From Alphaproteobacteria bacterium (GTDB lineage: Bacteria; Pseudomonadota; Alphaproteobacteria; Rhizobiales; Xanthobacteraceae), in assembly GCA_026400395.1 (NCBI GenBank), contig JAPLPD010000111.1, positions 1 to 64,000 on the forward strand: a stretch of DNA of 64,000 nucleotides, written 5' to 3'. The notes beneath the pieces were generated by a model. That model did no database searches and was not told the origin of the DNA. It was given only the letters and a program-made list of their open reading frames with translations. Positions 7,349-15,641 of the stretch are shown one piece after another. Positions within the stretch are counted from its first letter, which is position 1, and every line of letters starts with the position of its first letter. A program made the position numbers and the translations under genes.

Positions 7349-8182
7349 TCACCAGCCGGCGGGGCTGCCGACGTTCTCAGGCGGCTCACGCTGCAATCGC
7401 TCGGTGTCCCATTCCTTGGCAACGATCCGGCGTCCGCTGACGCCGTCCGAATGCGATGACATCAGCCAAACGATCGGCGCCGTCATGACCTCCGGCTGAA
7501 TGAGGGTGGCGCGATCGGTCACCTCGGCCTGCGGGATCATGCGGGTGTTGGCGGGGCCTCCGGGCAGCAGGGCGTTGACGGTGACGCCGGTTCCGGCCAG
7601 ATCCTTCGCCCAGATCACGGTGGCGGATTCGAGCGCCGCCTTCGACGGCCCGTAGGGAGAAAATCCGTCCATCATCATGGTGTAGAAGCTGGTTACGATA
7701 TTGACGATTCGGCCGAAGCCTTGCTCGATCAGCTTCGGCGCGATGGCCTTGGCCATCATGAAGGCGCCGTTGAAGTTGGCGTCGATCGCCTTGCGCCAGG
7801 TGTCGGCCTCGACCTCGTAGAAGCGTTTACGGCTGCCGACCAGGACGTTTCCGATGTTCTGCATGCCGATGCCGGCGTTGTTGACCAGACCATGTATGGC
7901 GCCGAACTTGCCGGCCGTCGTGTTTACCGCGTTGACGCAGTCTTGCCACTGCGTGACGTCGCACTCGACATAGATCAGCCGACCCTGAAGTCCCTCGGTG
8001 GCAGCTTGATTCAACAGCTCGCGCGCCTCTGAGGCGCTCACCGGCAGATCGGCGACGGCAACGCGAACGCCGTTCCGGATCAAGGCCAGCGTCATCGCTC
8101 GGCCGAGGCCACGCGTTCCTCCGGTGACGATGACCACCATCCCGGGCGGATTTATAGATTCATGCGCTGATGCTCGGGCCAA
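7349..8182 (-). CDS. SDR family oxidoreductase
   Basis: A 277-residue short-chain dehydrogenase with GGTRGLGRA for the cofactor, ECDVTQW, NNAGIG, the catalytic Ser in VTSF, and the YGPSK Tyr/Lys pair. The tail (GRRIVAKEWDTERLQREP) is slightly longer than usual. The track start at 8182 is a TTG with GGAG about ten bases before it; the ATG at 8140 (MVVIVTGG) would leave almost no residues before the first strand, so the TTG is kept, with doubt. It is 66 bases downstream of the LivF-type ATPase gene, suggesting co-transcription with the uptake operon. The substrate is unknown. Confidence 0.88.
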   Translation of the reverse strand: MARASAHESINPPGMVVIVTGGTRGLGRAMTLALIRNGVRVAVADLPVSASEARELLNQAATEGLQGRLIYVECDVTQWQDCVNAVNTTAGKFGAIHGLVNNAGIGMQNIGNVLVGSRKRFYEVEADTWRKAIDANFNGAFMMAKAIAPKLIEQGFGRIVNIVTSFYTMMMDGFSPYGPSKAALESATVIWAKDLAGTGVTVNALLPGGPANTRMIPQAEVTDRATLIQPEVMTAPIVWLMSSHSDGVSGRRIVAKEWDTERLQREPPENVGSPAGW

Positions 8183-8248
8183 CTTCGATCTCCATCTCCA
8201 TATTCAGGTCAACGTCACAAACGGCGCATCACTTGGCAGATAAGCGTT

Positions 8249-8938
8249 TCACACACCGAGGTACCTGGTCTTGGTTTCCGCATCGTCCGCAAGCTCTGCG
8301 GGCGAGCACTGATGGACGATACGGCCCTTGCTCATGATGAACACGACATCGGCGTAGCGCAGAGCGAAGGCCAATTGCTGCTCGACGAGCAGGATCGAAG
8401 TGCCGGCATTCTTGAGCGCCTCGATGGTGCGGCCGAGCTCGCGCACCATCATCGGCGCCAATCCCTCCGTTGGTTCATCCATCAGCAGCAGCGCCGGATT
8501 TCCGACCAGGGCGCGCGCCGCCGCGAGCATCTGCTGTTCGCCACCGCTGAGCTTGCCGGCGAGGCTACGCAGCCGGCTGTGCAGGTTGGGAAACAGCTCG
8601 ACCACCTTGTCGAAGCCCCACCGGCCATGTCCGCGCGCGGCGACCTCGAGGTGCTCCTTCACGCTGAGGGAACGGAACACATGACGGCCCTGCGGCACCA
8701 GCCCGACGCCGAGGCGGGCGATGCGGTGCGACGGCATGTTGGTGATGTCGGTATCCTTGAAAAGGATGGTGCCGCGCTTTGCCGGCGTAAGCCCGATGAT
8801 GGAGCGCACCAAAGTCGTCTTACCGACGCCGTTGCGGCCGAGCAGGGCGACCACCTGACCAGGCTTCAATTCGAGCGACACACCCTGAAGGATGTAGCTG
8901 TCGCCGTAGTAGGTGTGAACGTCTTTGATGCTCAGCAT
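8249..8938 (-). CDS. Branched-chain-type ABC transporter ATP-binding protein (LivF type)
   Basis: A 229-residue ABC ATPase of the HAAT/LivF kind: Walker A GRNGVGKTT, the signature LSGGEQQMLAAARAL, Walker B LLLMDEPTEGLAP and the switch region LLVEQQLAFALRYAD. It should pair with the LivG-type subunit on the cytoplasmic face of a LivHM pore. Its ATG lies two bases from the end of the restored LivG frame. LivF appears intact, whereas its LivG partner is damaged. The neighbourhood (CoA enzymes, SDRs) points to an aromatic or short organic acid as cargo in place of leucine; that is inference. Confidence 0.93.
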   Translation of the reverse strand: MLSIKDVHTYYGDSYILQGVSLELKPGQVVALLGRNGVGKTTLVRSIIGLTPAKRGTILFKDTDITNMPSHRIARLGVGLVPQGRHVFRSLSVKEHLEVAARGHGRWGFDKVVELFPNLHSRLRSLAGKLSGGEQQMLAAARALVGNPALLLMDEPTEGLAPMMVRELGRTIEALKNAGTSILLVEQQLAFALRYADVVFIMSKGRIVHQCSPAELADDAETKTRYLGV

Positions 8939-8939
8939 G

Positions 8940-9651
8940 CTAGTCAGCGCCGAGGTAGATTTCGGTGACGTGAGGATCGTTGCGGATGGTGGCTACGTCG
9001 CCGTCCGCGATCAAACGTCCCTGGTGGAGGACGGATCATCAGGATTGTCATCTCGCTCGGCAGGCTGCGGATCATGCCGACGACGCGGACAACCTCGGCC
9101 GCCGACAGGCCGGCGGTGGGTTCGTCCAACAACAGCACCTTCGGCTGAACCGCCATGGCGAGGATGAGGTCGATCTGGCGTTTTTCTCCGTAGGAGATTT
9201 CTTGGGTGGTCCTTCCGGCGATCGAGGTGAGATCCCATTTTTTCAGCAGCGCGTCGGCCATCTGAAACAGGTGACGGTTGGCGCCCATGCGCTTGAGCAT
9301 GGAAAACGCCGATGGTTCGGGGGCTTGTAGGGCGAGTAGGATGTTTTCCAGGACCGTCAGGCGCGGGAACAGATTGGTGATTTGAAACGTCCGGGCGAGC
9401 CCCAGTCTGGCGCGCTCGTAGGCCGGGAGTTCGGTGATGTCGCGGCCGAACAGTGTGATCGTGCCGCTCGACACCGGAAAGCTGCCGGCCAGCATGTTGA
9501 ACAGCGTGGTCTTGCCGGCTCCATTGGGCCCGATGATGAGGCGGCGCTCCTGCGGCGCGACGGACAGCGAAACGTCGGACAGCGCCCGCACGCCGCCGAA
9601 ATTCTTGGACACGGCTTCGATCGCGAGGGCGCTCACCGTTCGGGCGCTCAA
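8940..9651 (-). pseudogene. LivG-type ABC ATPase with internal frameshifting deletion
   Basis: Intact up to MTILMI: SALAIEAVSKNFGGVRALSDVSL, Walker A GPNGAGKTT, the signature region EISYGEKRQIDLILAMAV and Walker B VLLLDEPTAGL. After MTILMI (near 9040) the ORF-track frame degenerates (RPPPGTFDRGRRRSHH), while another frame gives the proper tail LHQGRLIADGDVATIRNDPHVTEIYLGAD ending at 8940. Between them about 15 residues, including the EHD...F switch-histidine segment, are absent. A deletion of a non-multiple of three is the simplest reading; a sequencing or assembly error cannot be excluded. The start is probably TTG 9651, overlapping the LivM stop as TTGA; GTG 9636 is an alternative. Without the switch histidine the ATPase should be inactive. 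Confidence 0.8.
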
Positions 9652-10613
9652 GGTCCGCTCCTGCGCTTGCGAAGGCTCTCGATAAGTCCGGTCAGGCCGT
9701 TCGGCGTGAACAGGGCAACCAGCACGTAGACAAATCCAAGAATCATCAGCCAACGCTCGGTGTACGTGCTGATGATATTTTCCAGGAGTACAATCGCCGC
9801 CGCGCCCAACGCGGGCCCGATCAAGGTCCCGGCGCCACCCAGGATGACCATCAGCAGGACTTCGGCCGAGCGGGCCACATGGATGTAGTCGGGGCTGACA
9901 AAGCGGTTGTTGAAGACGTAAAGGCAGCCGGCCAACCCCGCGAATGCGGCGGCGAGGACGAAGACTGCGAGCTTGTATCGCCAAACATTATAGCCGAGTG
10001 CCAGCATTCGCGTTTCGCTTTCGCGGATTCCCCGCAAGGCGCAGCCGAACGGCGACGACACTATGCGAACGAGCAATAGCGTGCCTACGACAACGAAAAA
10101 CAGTACGAAGTAATAGAACGGCGTGCTGTCCGCCATTGACCAGGGCAGCGGCAGGTTCGGCCGCGGCACCTCGGGAAGGCCGTCGTCACCGCCGGTGAGC
10201 GAACGCCAGCCGAAGGCGATTCCCCACACCACCTGCGATAGAGCGAGCGTGATCATCAGGAAATAGCTGCCCCGCGTCCGCAACGCCAGCAGGCCCAGCA
10301 AGAGCGCCGTCAGCGCGGCCATAAGAATGCCCGCCGGCAGCGTGAGCCAAACGCTCCACCCCAACTTCAGCGCCAAAAGACCGGTGACATAGGCCGCCAT
10401 CCCGAAGTAGGCGGCATGTCCTAACGAGGCCATGCCGGTGTATCCCAACAGCAGATCGAGGCTCATCGCGAATAACGCGAAGATCATCATTTTAATCACC
10501 AGCCCGAGATAGTAGGGCGGCAGAAAATAGGGCAAGGCCAGCAGCACGGCGGTCCCGATCAGGGCGATTACCGCGAACTTCCGGCCGGACATATGGGGGA
10601 GGAGATTTGTCAT
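9648..10613 (-). CDS. Branched-chain-type ABC transporter permease (LivM type)
   Basis: A 321-residue integral membrane protein with about eight to ten hydrophobic segments and the LivM hallmarks: MSLDLLLGYTGMASLGHAAYFGMAAYVTGLLA near the start, GIRESETRMLALGYNVWRYKLAVFVLAAAFAGLAG for the cytoplasmic coupling loop, and EVLLMVILGGAGTLIGPALGAA. Its ATG shares four bases (ATGA) with the LivH stop, and its stop overlaps the start of the LivG gene. It forms the pore together with LivH. Confidence 0.93.
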   Translation of the reverse strand: MTNLLPHMSGRKFAVIALIGTAVLLALPYFLPPYYLGLVIKMMIFALFAMSLDLLLGYTGMASLGHAAYFGMAAYVTGLLALKLGWSVWLTLPAGILMAALTALLLGLLALRTRGSYFLMITLALSQVVWGIAFGWRSLTGGDDGLPEVPRPNLPLPWSMADSTPFYYFVLFFVVVGTLLLVRIVSSPFGCALRGIRESETRMLALGYNVWRYKLAVFVLAAAFAGLAGCLYVFNNRFVSPDYIHVARSAEVLLMVILGGAGTLIGPALGAAAIVLLENIISTYTERWLMILGFVYVLVALFTPNGLTGLIESLRKRRSGP

Positions 10614-11464
10614 TCACGCCCGAACAGGCCGGCAGGACGCACCGCCAAGATCAGCGCCATCGGCGCGAAAATGGTGAACAGCGCGAATTCCGGAAAGAAG
10701 ACCTTCCCGAAATTGTCGAGCAGTCCTACGATCAGCCCGCCCGCCAGGGCACCCTTCAGGCTTCCCAGCCCGCCGATGATCACTACGACGAAGCCCAACA
10801 ACATCACCTCGAAATCTGCCCCGGGGTAGACGCCCATGATGGGGCCACCCATGACGCCGCCCAGGGCTGCGAGAAATGCGCCCAACGCAAACACCATGGT
10901 AAAAAGCAACGACACGTTGATTCCCAAGGCCCGGGCGGTCTCCTCGTCGTCGACGCCGGCGCGCAGCATCGCGCCGACGCGCGTGCCTTCCTGCATCCAC
11001 CACAGAAGCCCGGCGATGGCGAAGCCGAATCCGATGATGAACAGCCGATAGGACGGATAGAAGAACGCGCCGAATTGCACCGACTCGCTGAACATCGCCG
11101 GTTTCGGCATCGTTTGCGGATTGCCGCCCCAGATGACGATCGCCAGGTCGGAAAATATGAAAAGGAAGCCGAAGGTGAGGAGGGTCTGCGGCAACTCCTG
11201 AAGATGAAAGCGGCGGAGCAGGAAACGCTCCATCAGGGCGCCGAGCAGCGCGATCGAGAGACTTCCGACCAGCACCGCGAGCAGCAGGCTCCCGGTGAGA
11301 TGGACCACGGCCAAGCCGATGTAGCCGCCGAGCAAATAGAAAGAGCCGTGCGTCAGATTCAGGATCTTCATTAATCCGTAGATGAGCGAAAGTCCCGATG
11401 CCAGCAGGAACAGCAGCATCCCGAACGAGATGCCGTTCAGAGTTTGGATCACCCAGAACATCAT
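10610..11464 (-). CDS. Branched-chain-type ABC transporter permease (LivH type)
   Basis: A 284-residue hydrophobic permease with family signs: LASGLSLIYGLMKILNLTHGSFYLLGGYIGL, the coupling helix GTRVGAMLRAGVDDEETARALGINV, and MLLGFVVVIIGGLGSLKGALAGGLIVGLLDNFG. It is the partner of the LivM-type permease and the first membrane gene after the binding protein. A 130-base gap separates it from the binding-protein stop at 11598, so partial termination or a second promoter there is possible, but I could not see one. Confidence 0.93.
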   Translation of the reverse strand: MMFWVIQTLNGISFGMLLFLLASGLSLIYGLMKILNLTHGSFYLLGGYIGLAVVHLTGSLLLAVLVGSLSIALLGALMERFLLRRFHLQELPQTLLTFGFLFIFSDLAIVIWGGNPQTMPKPAMFSESVQFGAFFYPSYRLFIIGFGFAIAGLLWWMQEGTRVGAMLRAGVDDEETARALGINVSLLFTMVFALGAFLAALGGVMGGPIMGVYPGADFEVMLLGFVVVIIGGLGSLKGALAGGLIVGLLDNFGKVFFPEFALFTIFAPMALILAVRPAGLFGRE

Positions 11465-11597
11465 TGCGCCGGAACCGCGCCGCGTGGCCGTGATCGAACT
11501 TCACGCCCGCCGCGCGATGTGTTGGCCTTGGCTCAAGTCGACTGATAGGCGGATATCCAATCCGCGCGTCGATCGTACTTGCCGCGATTGAGGCGTC

Positions 11598-12761
11598 TCA
11601 AGGGAAGCTGGCGTAGGGATCCTTCACCTGAGGGATGCGCTCACCGCAACGGTTCTGCAGCTGTCCGTTGCTGCCTTTCTCGACCGTGAGCACGTAGAAG
11701 TCGGCGACCATTCCATGTTGCTCGTCGAAGCTGGTTTCCCCCATCGGGCCCTTGACCTTTACCTTTCCGAGCGCGGCGATGAACGCTTCCCGGTCCTCGA
11801 CCTTGCCGTTGATGTCCTTGATGGCCTGGATCACCATTTTTGCAGCCATGTAGCCCATGTACTGATACGAGCCTGGGACCGCCTTGTAGCGGGATTGATA
11901 GCCCTCGACGAACTTCTTGTTCTCGGCCGTATCAAGCGTTCCGCAGTATGTGTAGGCGCTGAGAACTCCAACTGACGCGGCCGGCATGTCGCCCAGTAAC
12001 TCCTCACTTGTAAACGACGCTATGCCAAACAGAGGCATCTTCTTGTTCAGGCCGTACTCGACATATTGCTGAACGATCCGCGGCGCGTCGGCACCCCACA
12101 TGGCGGTGAACACGCCGTCGGCCTTCGACGTATCCATCTTGGTCAGATACGGCGCGTAGTCTGAGGTGCCGACATTCGGGAACATCGCGTCGACGACGTT
12201 TTCCTCACCGAAAACCTTCTTCACCGCCTCATATGATTCACGGCTTGGCGGCGCGTTCCAGCCAATGAAGTACACCTTTTTCCACCCCATCTTCTTGGCC
12301 ACTTCGGCAGCCGTCGTGGCGTACTGATACGACGACGGCACAAAGCGGAAGATGTACGGGCTCTTCTGCGCGCGGGTCAGGCTGGCGAGCGCTACGGTGC
12401 TGATCCAAGGCATCTTCTGTTCGTTGACGTAGGGCGCGACCGCCGCTCCAATGGAGCTCACTAATTCCGAAAGCAGCAGATGAACCTTATCACGCTCGAC
12501 CAAGGCCTTAATCTTGGTCAGCCCGGTGTCGGGACGCCCGGTGCTGTCTTCGTAGAGAAGTTCGATCTTGCGCCCGGCGATCGTGTTGTTCTCTTCATCA
12601 AAGGCTTGTTTGATGGCGTCACGCTCGGGTCGTCCTTGAGCGGAGATCGGCCCGGTGTAAGGGAACATGACGCCGATCTTGATTGGCTCCTGGCTGAAAG
12701 CGGGCTTTGCGAGCGTGCCGAAAGCTGCGAGCGCGACCGTGACGGCGATGAGTGAGCGCAT
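11598..12761 (-). CDS. Periplasmic amino-acid/organic-acid ABC substrate-binding protein (LivK/Peripla_BP_6 type)
   Basis: About 387 residues: a cleavable signal peptide (MRSLIAVTVALAAFGTLAKPAFSQ), then the type I periplasmic-binding fold opening EPIKIGVMFPYTGPISAQGRPERDAIKQAFDEENNTIAGRKIELLYEDS, LLLSELVSSIGAAVAPYVNEQKMPWIS, and a C-terminal MGYMAAKMVIQAIKDINGKVEDREAFIAALGKVKVKGPMG. The track starts one codon early at a TTG; the ATG at 12761 has GGGAGGAG about seven bases upstream. It captures the substrate for the LivHMGF transporter and heads the operon. Related proteins in catabolic clusters bind aromatic acids, but the ligand cannot be read from sequence. Confidence 0.92.
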   Translation of the reverse strand: MRSLIAVTVALAAFGTLAKPAFSQEPIKIGVMFPYTGPISAQGRPERDAIKQAFDEENNTIAGRKIELLYEDSTGRPDTGLTKIKALVERDKVHLLLSELVSSIGAAVAPYVNEQKMPWISTVALASLTRAQKSPYIFRFVPSSYQYATTAAEVAKKMGWKKVYFIGWNAPPSRESYEAVKKVFGEENVVDAMFPNVGTSDYAPYLTKMDTSKADGVFTAMWGADAPRIVQQYVEYGLNKKMPLFGIASFTSEELLGDMPAASVGVLSAYTYCGTLDTAENKKFVEGYQSRYKAVPGSYQYMGYMAAKMVIQAIKDINGKVEDREAFIAALGKVKVKGPMGETSFDEQHGMVADFYVLTVEKGSNGQLQNRCGERIPQVKDPYASFP

Positions 12762-12802
12762 CAAAAAACTCCTCCCTCTGATCTTCTGATTTTCCTGGGA
12801 TA

Positions 12803-12816
12803 CTAAGTTACCTTAG
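12803..12816. promoter_or_regulatory. Inverted repeat upstream of the ABC uptake operon
   Basis: CTAAG-TTAC-CTTAG is a perfect five-base-arm palindrome about 40 bases before the start codon of the binding-protein gene. The position fits an operator overlapping the promoter. The regulator could be a MarR-type protein or the IclR-type protein now broken just upstream. It shares a TA(A/G)G...CCT(T)A look with the 6358-6371 palindrome, but the spacing differs. Confidence 0.4.
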
Positions 12817-12914
12817 GGACAAAGCGCAAGCTAATCGGCCGCGAGGCTGTCGATTGGTCGCAGCAGCTGACACAGTCTTGCTGCCGGCAGTTGTGTGTCA
12901 TCGGCATCCCCCAG

Positions 12915-13440
12915 TTACTCGCTCAGCCGCCGCGACAGCTCCCTTGAATTGGTATGCAGCGTCTTATGCATCTTGGTGAGAGCGCTTTCCAAGATTCGGT
13001 GAGCGTGGCGAAGCACGCAAGGACCCCGATCCAGTTGGCGATGTATTGTCAAAGGGACCGCCACGGAATTGATCCCCGGGACCCACTTGCCGCGGCTGGC
13101 GGAAACCAATTTCCGGATCTCTGAAATCTTGATACAATTCCCGATCGCAAAAGGCGCTGTCTCTGGACGGCTCGAACGGCCAGCGCGTCGCCATGTCCGG
13201 CCGTTGGGACAACGCGACCATTTGCAGAGCTTAAGGCCGTTTCCTTTCATCACCACTTGGATCGGAAACGATTGTCCGAAAGAGACGACACACGCACTGG
13301 GCTTTGCGTTTCGACCGGGTCGATGAGAACCAATCCGTCGTTCTCGACACAAACACCGTGCTCTCGCCGGTCGCCTGGAACACTTCGAAGCGTCGGCCTG
13401 GCAAGGCAGCATCGAACGGACGGCGGCGCCGAATATTCTA
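12915..13440 (-). pseudogene. IclR-family regulator remnant, multiple frameshifts
   Basis: No single frame is a gene, but successive minus-strand frames give pieces of an IclR effector-binding domain in the right order: RRFEVFQATGESTVFVS, ENDGLVLIDPVETQSPVRVSSLSDNRFRSK, KLVSASRGKWVPGINSVAVPL, NWIGVLACFATLTESWKAL, and KMHKTLHTNSRELSRRLSE ending in TAA at 12915. This matches the order gesv-vfv / lvliD.Ves..PvrvsS..g.r / ...G.w.pGinsvAvPl / helical tail known for IclR proteins. The DNA-binding N-terminus is not seen. At least three frame changes and probably small deletions are needed. The intact gene was probably the local regulator of the flanking uptake or catabolic genes. Confidence 0.65.
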
Positions 13441-13515
13441 GACGACTGTGGCGGTCTTGGTCCGCACTTCGACTAGCTGTGAAATAAGCCGCATACGGTC
13501 GGCGTTTGCGAGGAT

Positions 13516-14472
13516 TTAAGGCGCCGGCTTGACGCCCTGCTCGTAATAGAAGGCGACCGCAGCGTCGTGATACGGGACCTGGAAGTTCTGATACATCCGG
13601 TCCGCGACAAGTCCCCGGAATAGCGGCATTCCGATCGCAAGCGCGTCGCGCCGTTCGATGAACACCCGCAGCAGGGCCGTCACGAGTTTTGCCGGCATGG
13701 CCGCGTTCACAACGGCGATCACATCGTACTGCGCAACCGCGAGCGGTTCCAGCACGCCCGGCAGGTCGACAGCAGGATTCACCTTGCCGACATAGCCGGT
13801 ACGGATGAATTTTCGCAGACCGGCAACTGCATCAGGCTCGGCGCTGACGGCAAGGAAGCGGATGCCGCCGACAGCCTTGTCGGCCTCCGCGACCTTGGCC
13901 TGCCCAAGCGCAAAGAAGGCGACGTCGGTCCGTCCTTGGATTAGCGCATCAACGTTGTCGATCAGGTTCTTCACGGTCACCGGCTGCACGTCCTGGATGG
14001 TCATGCCGGCATTGGCGAGCAGCGCATCGATGTTGCCCTTGCTGCTCGCCTGGTCGGTGAAGTCATAGGGCACGCGCCGCCCCCGCAAATCCTGCATCGT
14101 CTCGATCGACGAATCCTTGCGGACGAAAAGGGCGAAGCGGTTGGGGAAGAGAATGCCGATAGCGCGCAGGTTGGGGTTAGGCTTGCCTTCGGAAGAGCCG
14201 ACGCCGTGAAACGAGTCATAAAGCTCCGGCGTCCCGCAAAAGCCCAGATCGAGGCCGCCAGCATTGACCATCGGGATCAGCACGCCGGTTCCGCCTTGCG
14301 GCTGCACAGCAGAAGCTATATCGGCGTCGGCCAGCGTTTTCGACAGTGCATTGCCGAGCGCGAACATCATCGTTCCAGGTGGTGTGGTGCCGATCGAAAG
14401 TGATTGGGCCCTGGCAGCGGACCAACCGGCCACCATCGCCGCTGCCATTGCAACCAGCATGAATTGTCGCAT
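13516..14472 (-). CDS. TAXI-family TRAP transporter solute-binding protein
   Basis: About 318 residues after choosing the ATG at 14472, which opens a standard signal peptide (MRQFMLVAMAAAMVAGWSAARAQ). The mature protein follows the TAXI pattern: LSIGTTPPGTMMFALGNALSKTL, VQPQGGTGVLIPMVNAGGLDLGFCG, LFPNRFALFVRKDSSIETMQDLRGRRV, and the C-terminal TALLRVFIERRDAL. Such proteins feed a TRAP membrane pair with carboxylates; no DctQ/DctM pair is in the window, so this is an orphan receptor here. It lies downstream of the lipocalin-like gene on the same strand. The track start at 14511 would overlap that gene and lacks a signal-peptide-like beginning. Confidence 0.88.
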   Translation of the reverse strand: MRQFMLVAMAAAMVAGWSAARAQSLSIGTTPPGTMMFALGNALSKTLADADIASAVQPQGGTGVLIPMVNAGGLDLGFCGTPELYDSFHGVGSSEGKPNPNLRAIGILFPNRFALFVRKDSSIETMQDLRGRRVPYDFTDQASSKGNIDALLANAGMTIQDVQPVTVKNLIDNVDALIQGRTDVAFFALGQAKVAEADKAVGGIRFLAVSAEPDAVAGLRKFIRTGYVGKVNPAVDLPGVLEPLAVAQYDVIAVVNAAMPAKLVTALLRVFIERRDALAIGMPLFRGLVADRMYQNFQVPYHDAAVAFYYEQGVKPAP

Positions 14473-14494
14473 GAACGCCCCCAGTTCCGTTGTA

Positions 14495-14980
14495 CTATTC
14501 CTCGCGCTCAAACGTCTCCACGCCGACAGCCGCCCGTCCAGGGAAGAACAGACTGGATGAGATCGTGTTGGTAAAGGTCAGGGTGTTACCGCTGAGCAAG
14601 TAAGTGCGCGTGGTACTGGTGTTGGTCAGAAACTCGGTCCAGGACGCATCGATGTCGATCAACACTTCCTTGTCGGTCGCTCGATAGCGGCCGGTCCAGG
14701 CCGCCATCGACTGCAGCAGGGCGGCGCGGTCTGAGTCTGTCTTTGGAGGCGTGCGGCCCTCGGCGACGCGGAAATTGGTAATGTGGCCGCCTTTAGTCAG
14801 GATCATCCGCCCGTAAGGTCGCGGCCCCAGTGCGTCCTTGGTCTCCTTGGTGTCGACTAGTTCGATGCGGAACGACTTCAGCTTCCACGAGCCGACAAGA
14901 CCGGCGGGATCTTGTGCGAGCGCCGGCCCGATTGCCGCGGCGGTCACGACAAGGCCGGCGAGCAAAACGCTAATCTTCAT
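14495..14980 (-). CDS. Exported lipocalin-like domain protein
   Basis: About 161 residues from the ATG at 14980: signal peptide MKISVLLAGLVVTAAAIGPALAQ, then LVGSWKLKSFRIELVDTKETKDALGPRPYGRMILTKGGHITNFRVAEGR, the beginning of the lipocalin-like family in which a G.W.L.S strand is followed by GRMILT. The rest is beta-rich (WTGRYRATDKEVLIDIDASWTEF, RTYLLSGNTLTFTN). The role is probably binding a small hydrophobic ligand in the periplasm; this family is often found next to catabolic genes with no assigned reaction. The track start at 15025 adds a non-signal-like segment and is rejected. It ends 22 bases before the TAXI gene starts. Confidence 0.8.
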   Translation of the reverse strand: MKISVLLAGLVVTAAAIGPALAQDPAGLVGSWKLKSFRIELVDTKETKDALGPRPYGRMILTKGGHITNFRVAEGRTPPKTDSDRAALLQSMAAWTGRYRATDKEVLIDIDASWTEFLTNTSTTRTYLLSGNTLTFTNTISSSLFFPGRAAVGVETFEREE

Positions 14981-15095
14981 GGTTGAGCCCCTTATTCGTT
15001 GGCACGCCGCCCCTGCAATCCTCAAATGCCCCGACCGCGATAGTCGTAAAGCCCTTCGATGTTCATACCGCCGGCAGTCTATTGGAGAAATTGCT

Positions 15096-15518
15096 TCACT
15101 TCTCTAGCCCGGCGTTGACGCACTCCTCGTCTTTAACCGGCGAACCGGACAGGCCGACACCGCCGATTACATCGCTGCCGACCTTGATTGGAACTCCGCC
15201 GTTGATCGCTATCACATGTGGTAACGAGGTCTGCTCGCGCCTGAAGGCGTTAGCGGTATAGGCTTTTCGCCCCGCATTTTCTACCGTGTGCGGACCCGAA
15301 CCGTCGCCCGCAGCGTATCACCGCCCGCGATCGACCACGACTACGGAAGCGACGTAGCCCATTGCCTTGCAAGCATCGAGTGCGCCGTTGGCGATACTCT
15401 GTGCCATCGACAGGCTCAGATCCTTGCGCTGCAGGAGTTACGCGGACGAGGGAAAGGCGAAAGAGACGGAGAAGGCGGTGGAGGCGAATAGCGTGAAAAG
15501 GCTATGCAAGCGTGGCAT
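15096..15518 (-). pseudogene. GlcG/HbpS-family (DUF336) protein with two in-frame stops
   Basis: One minus-strand frame reads MPRLHSLF..., a signal-peptide-like stretch, a TAA, then LSLSMAQSIANGALDACKAMGYVASVVVVDRGR, a TGA, then GPHTVENAGRKAYTANAFRREQT, HVIAINGGVPIKVGSDVIGGVGLSGSP and KDEECVNAGLEK ending at 15096. This is the standard HbpS/GlcG layout (helix A.A.G, VVVVD, PHT...A..KAYTA, GGVPI, IGAIGVSG, DE.CA.AGL). Residues that normally follow VVVVDRGG seem shortened near the TGA. Because everything stays in one frame, the lesions are point stops plus perhaps an in-frame deletion. The family includes secreted haem- or cobalamin-binding proteins and small proteins of glycolate and diol operons. 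Confidence 0.75.
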
Positions 15519-15641
15519 GGCATTGAACTCCCCAGTTGATAGTTGCGCTGCTTTGTCTGGCGGCATCAACTCGATGTTTCGTAGGAGACGACTGCATTGG
15601 GCACGCGATGCCAACGATATCCTCCGCCGGTTGCAACCGGG

